A stretch of 64,000 nucleotides of DNA, taken from assembly GCA_930367215.1 (NCBI GenBank), contig OV884058.1:170172478-170236477 (forward strand), given 5' to 3'. Shown piece by piece: positions 50,701-59,700 of the stretch. Position 1 is the stretch's first letter. The number at the start of each line of letters is the position of its first letter. The translations under genes were made by a program, and so were the position numbers. The stretch comes from Pollenia angustigena. Lineage: Eukaryota > Arthropoda > Insecta > Diptera > Polleniidae. The notes under the pieces are model-generated. The model did no database searches and had not been told where the DNA came from. It saw nothing but the letters and a program-made list of their open reading frames with translations.

Positions 50701-53700
50701 CAAAACATTCCCCTCTCGGAATATTTAAGCAATCTCTGACATATCCGTAATTTAAAGTTTTGCTTTTCGCTTCTTAAACTAACACATAGACAGATAACAT
50801 CAAATAGATATTTTGAGGATAAATATGATTATAATGAGTAGGTACCTAGATTGCGTCAATCAATAACTACCTGTCTGGACACTTTCCCAGAAACTAAAAT
50901 ATTATGCACGATTGTCTTGATTGTGCACCGAAACCCTGGTGTAATAGCATATGGGCATTTCCGTCAAAAGGTCCACCGTGACCGAAAATTTAAAAGTTAT
51001 TAAAAGCGGATTATTTTACGATATTGTTATAGAGAAATATTTAGAATTTACTAATTTTATAAATTTAATCATAAGTTTGTTCACTTAGATGAACAATCAG
51101 TCTGCGAAGTTGTGCAAACGTTATTTCTTATTTGTGAGAATGTTTTATTGTATATTTTCTTTAATATTTATCTTTCTTAAAAGAGGTGATATTTGATATA
51201 CATTATTCCAAAAAAATTTTCTAACATGGTCCGTAATCTAAGGAAAAGTTCAAAGAGAAATATGTTATTCGGATAAACGGTAAATTTTTATTTTATTTTG
51301 ATCATTATTCAATTGAATTATTACGGAAAAAAATTCACGTTCGAAATGTCACGTATCGACCCAGATTTTGGTTTAAAAAAAAGAAAATACAGAAGATTTT
51401 GGAATCAAAGCAAAGACATTTTAATGTTACATTGCTACGTAAAATTCTGAAAGTAGTTTGACTAAAAAATTGTGCCAGGTTTCGTTTTTTTATACATGGC
51501 CACAAAAACTACTTCTGTTTTTTTACGTTCGAACCGCTACTTCTTTTGTCATTATCTTTGACCTAGAATTGCGCCCTCCATAAACTTTAGCATAGATAAC
51601 AGTGCTTTCTTAGTGCTATAATTTAAGGGTTAAAAAAACATTAAAGTATTTTTTGTTTAAAATGTTATTGCATTTTTGAGGCGTACGACTGTCACGTTCA
51701 ACACTTTGGAATAACCCATATCTGGTTTTCAACCATAGTATGTTGCTCTTGGAAAAGAGGAAATTACTAGTGTAAATTTAAAACAAATTATTGTCATATT
51801 TAACCATAATATTTTTAAAGGCAACTATAATGTGGTTGTGGGTTCTTTATGGAGGACTAATTTAACCATTATATGGTTGTCGCTGACAATTATATGGTTA
51901 TTTTAACCATAATATGTTTAAAATTTTCTTTAAAAACAGTTTTTAGAATAAAAGAAAAATTTTGCGCTCTCCCTAAAATTGATGGTGTCCGAAAAGTTTC
52001 TTGAAGATGTGCAAAAACTTTTTTTCAAGCAAAAAGATTGAAAAATTTGTCCGGCTTATAATTTATTTACATACTTGAAAATTACATTTCTATTAAAAGT
52101 TTTAACCTCAGCAAATTTAATCTATTAAACGAAACCACTTTTATTCGACTTGGATTCGCTCAAAAGATATTTTTTTACGAACTTTTCTTCGCTGTAAACA
52201 CAACAAGAATGATCTGGGCCCGGTTTCTCAAAATTACAAGTTAAAATTCTACAATTAAAATAGATTTGAAACAAAAACCAAAATTTTAAATAATATTTAG
52301 TTTTAAAATGCTAAGTTCCCAATTCTTACTATTGATAAATTTATTGTTGATAGGATAAGCTATTCATAAGCGCATTTCACTGGTTGCTTAGGCCAGATCA
52401 TCCGGAAACTTCATCCAAAGATTTTAGAAAAGCTAAAGATATTATACAAATAAAACTGTTAAGCGAATAGGAATTTTAAACACTCAAAAGTCTTACCCGT
52501 AATAATATCAAAGCTTACACAAAACACCAACAACAAACAGTGAATTTATTTTTTCTTACAATCCCGACTACAGTTGGTTGATTTTTTGTCAACTCTTATT
52601 GTAGTTGTAAGGGGAAAACAAAAAGAAAAAACAATAATAAAAACAAATGTTGCTTTTTTAACGTTTAATTTGTAACTCGTAGTTTTGAGAAAAAGGGCCC
52701 AGATCATTCTTGCTGTGCTTACAGCGAAGAAAAGCTCGTCAAAAAAATATCCTTTAAGCGAATCCAAGTCGAATCAAAGTGATTTCGTTTGAAAGATTAA
52801 ATTTGCTGAGCTTAAAAAACCAAATAAAAATCTCTATATGAATAAAAAGCAAAATATTTAGGCCTGTTACAGAAATCAATTCCAATCGAAAGTGGAAGTG
52901 ATACCGTATCTTGCTTCACATAAAACGAAATCACTTTTGAACGGAATTGATTTATTGTTTAAAAAGCAGCTCCATTTGGTTATGTGTACATAAATAACAT
53001 CAACAGGTTTTCTTAAAAACTAAAAACATCAATCCCCTACAAGTTAGCTTAATCCCAGAGAATGGCAACTCTTAAACTTACTATAAACTTTTAAACAATA
53101 TAAAGAGATTATTTGCTCAAAAGCTGATGATGATCGGTGATTGTTGACAATACACCCAGCATGACATCTCGTTACGTTAAATACGAGCAATTTCACACTT
53201 TAAAACAAAACAAAAAAATACTTTCGTGTAGAAAAAAAAACTCAGCTTTAACAAATATTTTTTCTTGATCGTTCTCAGAAGATAAAAAGTTAAAAAAATA
53301 AAAATAAATTTACGGTTTCTTCGCCTCTACAGACGTTCATCTTGATCACATTGCTACAAATAAACCAACATTCTTTCGTTTTAGTCTGTTTTTTTTATGT
53401 CGAATATTTTTGTTTGTGACGCTCGCTCTCTGCTTCATAATTTACAAATTTAAAACCAAAAAAAGGTAGCTTTATTATGGTTTTGTTGGCTGCTAAATTC
53501 TATCTGATTTTAGATTTAAAACTTAAATTATCTTTAAGGTTTATTGTAATTTTTCATTTTTAAAATACTTTCTCACACACCAAAAACATAAACAAAAAAA
53601 AAAAAAAACTCAAAAAAAGCCACCAAAAAAGATGTAAAAAAAGCACCAACGTTTTAAATCGTCTCAAGACTTCTCCAGTTTGGTGTTGTTGTTTATGGTC

Positions 53701-56700
53701 TTGAATTATTCATGATTTCCACTTTGGCTCTGGCTTTAAGTAACTAACTAATTCTGAATGTAACTCTGATTTTCTGTGATTCTGTGTGAGTCTTTTGTGC
53801 TCGCTGGATGGCTGGTAGTGGCTTCGACGGCATCTTATTGTTGTGATCTTTAAAATAAATCTTCTTTTAGCCATCATTTAGAGCTTTGAGAATGTATCGT
53901 TTACGTTTTTGGTACCTTTTTAATTTATAACACTTTTTGCTTTTGTTTGTTTGTTTTTTAGTTTTATATTCGGTTTTTTTTTAAGTTTTTTTTTTAATTT
54001 TTTTTAATGACTGGCAGTAGTAGTAGACAAGTGTCTTTTTTAGCGATTTAAATGGATCTTTTAATTTGAATTTTTAATTAAACAAATTTGTTATTATTGA
54101 CATGAAGTTAAAAAAAAGTATATAAAAAATATTGAGAAATTATATAAAAATTAAGAAGGCAAGAAACATAAAAAATACTACTTATTAAGTTTTACGACCG
54201 GACCGGCTGTGTATACAGTGAGACTAAACTTGTCTCCTATAAATTTAAGTATTATTATTTTATTTTATAACACTAAATATTTTTTAAAAATTAACACAAG
54301 ACATTTAATAAAAAAGAACAACAACATAAAAAAAAATCAATTTCATAACTTTTGTTTAAAGTTCAAGTTTTTGTTTTATAAGATTTAGTTTTGTTATTAA
54401 GAAATTAACAGAGATTATTTATAACTTTTTATGTGAGTCTTAAAAAAAACATGAATTTGAATTATGAACTCATAAAGTTAAAGTTAGTTTATTCGAAGAT
54501 TAATTTTGATTAAAAAATTTCATTCATAATAAATTCAAATTTCTTAGTTAAGAATAATAAACTAGTAAAAAAATTTTTAATGTTGAGCAGAGATGGAAAG
54601 ATTGGTACAACTGCACAATTTAAATAGCAAATTCATATACAGGGTTGTGGAAAATATATACATTAGGGGGCCGTTATTTTTTTTTTTTTTTGATTTCTTA
54701 TATTCTCCCCCCCCCCCAAATCGGTTCAGTTTTATGTAAAAAAAAAATAAAAACAAATTTCGTAGCGATAAGTTGTGTTTAAAGGGGGGCGTCCGCCCCT
54801 CAAAGTTTGCCATCAAGGCATTTATTCAAATGTAATTTGTTTGCATATGCACACCGAAAAAAATACCAATATTAAAATAAAATGGAGAAATGTTGATTGA
54901 GAATCATGGTAAATTTCTGCAAAAGTATGCCCTTTATTTAAATTCATCATTATTTCATATTATATTTGAAATGAAAAATATTAAAATAACCTTAAATCAC
55001 GTTTTTTAACATTATTCATTGTAAAAAAAACATTGTTCAATATTGAATCCATAAAAACCTGTTTTATATTAAAATCAAAAGTTTATCTTGTTAAATTAAC
55101 ATGCATACATACTTAAGTATGTACATTTTTTATTTTCATGTTTAAAATATGTTATAAAAAGAAGACAATTCCCGTATTCTTTTAATTAAATTATTAAGCT
55201 AAATAGTACATCAAGTTTTCAAAGTAGAATGATGACGAAAACCATATCGGGCCATTTTGCTGATGTTTCTGTTAACAAAGGAGATACAAAATAAGTGAAA
55301 CATGTGTTACAGGGGTAAGTGTTTTGAATTATTCTTTAATAAATGCATATGTTGTCTTCACACTGTTATATCACAATCCAACCAATTTGATTCTACATGA
55401 AATTCACGTTGTTTCAACATGAAATAACTTTCATGCAACGTGATTCGGATTGTTATTTCAATATAAATGACATTTTGTTTTAACTTTACTGCAATGTTAA
55501 ATTAACATGAATTATAGTTATTTTAAAAGAAAACAATGTTGTTCGCAAGTTATTGTTAAATCATGTTAAATTAACATGAAACAACAATGAAGCAAAATCA
55601 CTACTGAAAAATGTATAATCAACCTTGTTTTGAACGAATTTATATTGATTTTTTTCTGTGTGTGACTATCTCTTAAAAACAACATTTTACAAGAATATGA
55701 TATATTTTAGCAATATTTTAGCTCTTCTAGTCAACAACATTAGCCTCGAAGAAAGTTTTTTGCTAAAATTAATATTTAAGAAAATAACAACAAAATTCCA
55801 AACATTTTATATACGTGTTATAGCTATAAAAGGGGGATTTAATGTCAAGTGACCCAATTTTGAAATCGATGTCTTTCGATTTGGATGAAATTTACACCAT
55901 GGTTATTAGTCCTATTGGATTGTAGCTTAGACACAAACTTTCAACAAGATCGGTCAAAAAAGTCTTTCACATCCATGTAACTTATAACCAATTGGTGTTA
56001 GCAAAATTTGTCCCAAGCAGCTTAGATAGCTATTTGATCAATCTTTTCAAAAAAAAATTTTTTTGTTTTTTTTTTAATTTTTAAAAATTTTTTTTTTTTT
56101 TAATTTAAAACTTGACAAAAAAAATTAAAAAAAAGTTTTAAATTTAAAAAAAAAATTTTTTTTAAATATTTTAAAAAAACAAAAAAAAGATTGATTAAAT
56201 AGCTATCTTAGCTACTTGGGACAAATTTTGCTAACACCAATTGGTAATAAGTTACATGGATGAGAAAGAACACCTGTATGGCAAACCTTGACCCCCCCCC
56301 CCTAACTCTGATACTTTTTGACCGATCTTGTTGAAAATTTGTGTCTAAACTACTATTCAATAGGACTAACCATGGTGCAAAGACATCGATTTCAAAATTA
56401 TTTCACTTGACATTAAATCCCCATTTTATATATATAAAACGTATATAAAATGTTTGGTATTTTGTTGTTATTATCTTAATTATTTTCTTAAATATTAATT
56501 TTAGCAAAAAACTTTCTTTAAGGCTAATGTTGTTGACTAGAAGAGCTAAAATATTGCCATATATCATATTCCTGTAAAATGTTGTTTTTAAGAGATAGTC
56601 ATATGCAAACAAATTACATTTGAATAAATGGCTTGATGGCAAACTTAGAGGGGCGGACGCCCCCCCTAAAACACAACTTATCGCTACGAAATTTTTTTGT

Positions 56701-59700
56701 ATTTTTTTTTACATAAAACTGAACCGATTTGGGGGGGGGAGAATATAATAAATCAAAAAAAAAAAGTTCTCCATACAACTAACGGCCACGCTAATATACA
56801 TACATATTTCAATTAATAAAATTGAAATACTTTTTTATTTTTCTACTTAAAAATAAATTTACAAAATAGTTTTTAGGCAACTTTTATTGAAATATAAAAC
56901 TAAAGGCTCAACCAAGGCGAATTCATTCAAACGGTGGTGGCGATACAACAACAAGTAACATCACCAAAAACACAACATTGTATTTTATTTGTTGCTTTCG
57001 TTGGTCGATATGTTAAAAACACATGTAACTTTGGCATTCCGCTCTCTAATTTAGAAAAAAAGTAGCACAGCTGCGCTGGGCTCAATTATAATATGCATAA
57101 GCTTGCTTAAGCTTATGTCAAAAATTAGCAAACATTTTCTCAAATGCATTTAAAAAAAACTAAATCAAAAACAAGTAAGAGTGCTATATTCGGCTTAGCC
57201 GAATCTTATATACCCTTCACCATTGTGCGAGCAGAATACAGAGCAACTAGACAAAAACTAAATAAATTGTACATACCTATACATAAATATTTACAATACT
57301 TAAAACTTCATTATAAATAAAATTTAAAAAGCGAAAACTGGTAAATATTTTTTTTAAATCGTTTTTAGAACATAAAAAAAATAAAAATATTAAAAAAAAA
57401 ATTTTTCTTTTTAAAAAACCAAGATTCGAACCAGGGAACTCTCAGTTTCTAACACACCCTCTAGACAACTGAACCATGAAGGAACGTTAATCGAATATCA
57501 TTAAAATGAAATATGGCACGTTTACTGTTCACAAAATTCAACAAAGTTGAGTTGTAATTACTTCTGATGTTTTTGTTCATCACAATGGCAAAGTTGGGAA
57601 ATATATTCACCAAAATAGTTTATGCCATGTATGTGTGTTTGTTTGTTTGTTTGTTTGTTTGTTTGTTTGTTTTCTTTTATATTTTTTGGCGAGTTTTTAA
57701 GTAGATGAAATAAAAAAGAAGGGTGATAACGAAAATCATATTGGGCGTTATGCTAGTATATGTAAACAATTGAAAGGGGGGTGTGGAGGGGGGGTGTAGA
57801 GGGACATCATATGGTTAAATCAAGTTCTCTCCTCATAAGGACCCAGAATATATATACTTTATAGGGTACAAAAAGAGTAATTTTTGGGATTTCAGTATTT
57901 TGATTATAACTCAGCCATTTTTTAACCGATTTGACAGATTTATATACCGACGTGTTAAAGAAGAAATTTACCATTTACTTGAGTTATAAAGCTTGGGCTC
58001 GAGGAGACCTATGGTTCCCGAAAGTGGGTATTAAAAAAAAAAAAATATAATTTTGGTCATAATTTTTTTGTATCTGAATTGATTTTCCCGAGTTTTTTAT
58101 AAAATATGTTCTACTAAAAATTTCCGATATTTTGGTATATAAGTCATATCCATAAGACATATGACAGCCCTAAATCTTAGGTTTTTAGACAATTTTTAAT
58201 TTTTTTGTACGGGAGGTACCACGCCCACTTCTCCAATCCCGCCCACATTTTGTAGGGTGGTGTGTATTGACAACCTAAATGTGTGTACCTAATTTGGAAA
58301 CTTTGGCTCTTGCCGTTCTCCAGATATGCAGAAAAAAGCAATAAAAATACAACAACAAGGGATTTTTGGAAAAAATTAGAGGCAGTCGTGGTTTTTTTAT
58401 CATATCTCAGCCATTTGTGGACCGATCTTGCTGAATTTTAATAGCACGAAATGGTGGACTATACGTGACATAAATGTAAAACAACCTAGCCGCTATCATG
58501 TCTGGAGTCTTCGGAAAACACATATCAAACGTAAGACGGACAGACGGACGGACGGACGGAAAGACGGACGGACATGGTTAAATCAAGTTCTCTCCTCATA
58601 AGGACCCAGAATATATATACTTAGATCAATATTGCAGAAATTACAAACGGAATGACAAACTTATATATACCCTTTTCCACCTGAGGTGAAGGGTATAAAA
58701 ACATTAGATTCCGTACGGAAAGTGCGATCTGTTTCGCACTTTGCTTAAGCAAATGACAGATTCACTAAACTTAACAAAAATTTCCGTATAGTTCAATATG
58801 GTTTGACACATATGATTTACATGTATTCGCACAGTTAATTAAGCCAATTTAAGCATATTATAAACGCGTATTTTCAAAATATGTTGTTGAAATAAAATTG
58901 AACAGACTTGCATTTTTGCTTTAAATAAAAAAAGCATAGAAAATTACATCATATTTTAAAAACACAAAATGTTTGTTTTATAATTTGGCATCTCACAAAG
59001 TGTTCTATTGTGCCATATTGATTGTTCTATTGCGCCATATTGATTGTATATGCTATAATTTTATGAATATGATGAATTTCTGAGTAGCATAAATGTTTCA
59101 AAGAATATATAAAATACGTTTGAAAGAAAGTATTTTTTAATTAAAAGAAATACATATTTTGGCTATAAAAGAATTTCAAATAATTCACACCTCTGTTCAT
59201 ATGTATATGATTGTTGGTAACAATAATTTGGTTGAATTAACCATTATACTCTTAAAAATTTTCGTTAAAAATAGTTTTGTTGAAGGTGACCGTATTGAAA
59301 GGAGTTTATTCTCTGCATGCAGGTCCGGTATTCATTGCATTTTTTTTAACAAACAAGGTTTGATATTCTAAAATAATTTCCCGGAAATTGCAGTGCAAAA
59401 TATTTTAAGCAAATTTTCGATATTTTTAAAAGAAAATTTCTGAACCACATAAATAGTTTTTTTAGACAAATTTTGAATTATGAATATTTTTGAAATATTT
59501 GAAATTTTTTTTTTTTTTTTTTTTTGAGGAGAGCAGGGAAATTTTTTCTCCTCAGAGATGGCACTGCGACCAAATTAGGTCTATTCTGCCCACTCCCCTT
59601 TAATTGTCCAAAAAACCCTCTGGATCCCAGAGGAATTTAATAAGATCTTATGCTGGCGGTACACTAACTAGGGACGCACTAATTTTGCCGTGCCCTAAAT

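Larger units (their letters stand above)
57173..58700. repeat. Dispersed dipteran repeat (ATACCCTTCACC type), complete copy
   Basis: It begins AAGAGTGCTATATTCGGCTTAGCC then ATACCCTTCACC, and ends GGTGAAGGGTATAAAA. Inside are a tRNA-like segment, a GTTT microsatellite, a GACGGACA run and GGACCCAGAATATATATACTT twice. It belongs to the same type as 26570-27672. I do not assign a class. Confidence 0.7.

Noticed and set aside
44211..50940. The two 260-bp repeats as LTRs of one retrotransposon
   Set aside because: T-box exon 2 and several unrelated MITEs lie between them, and the repeats lack TG...CA ends.
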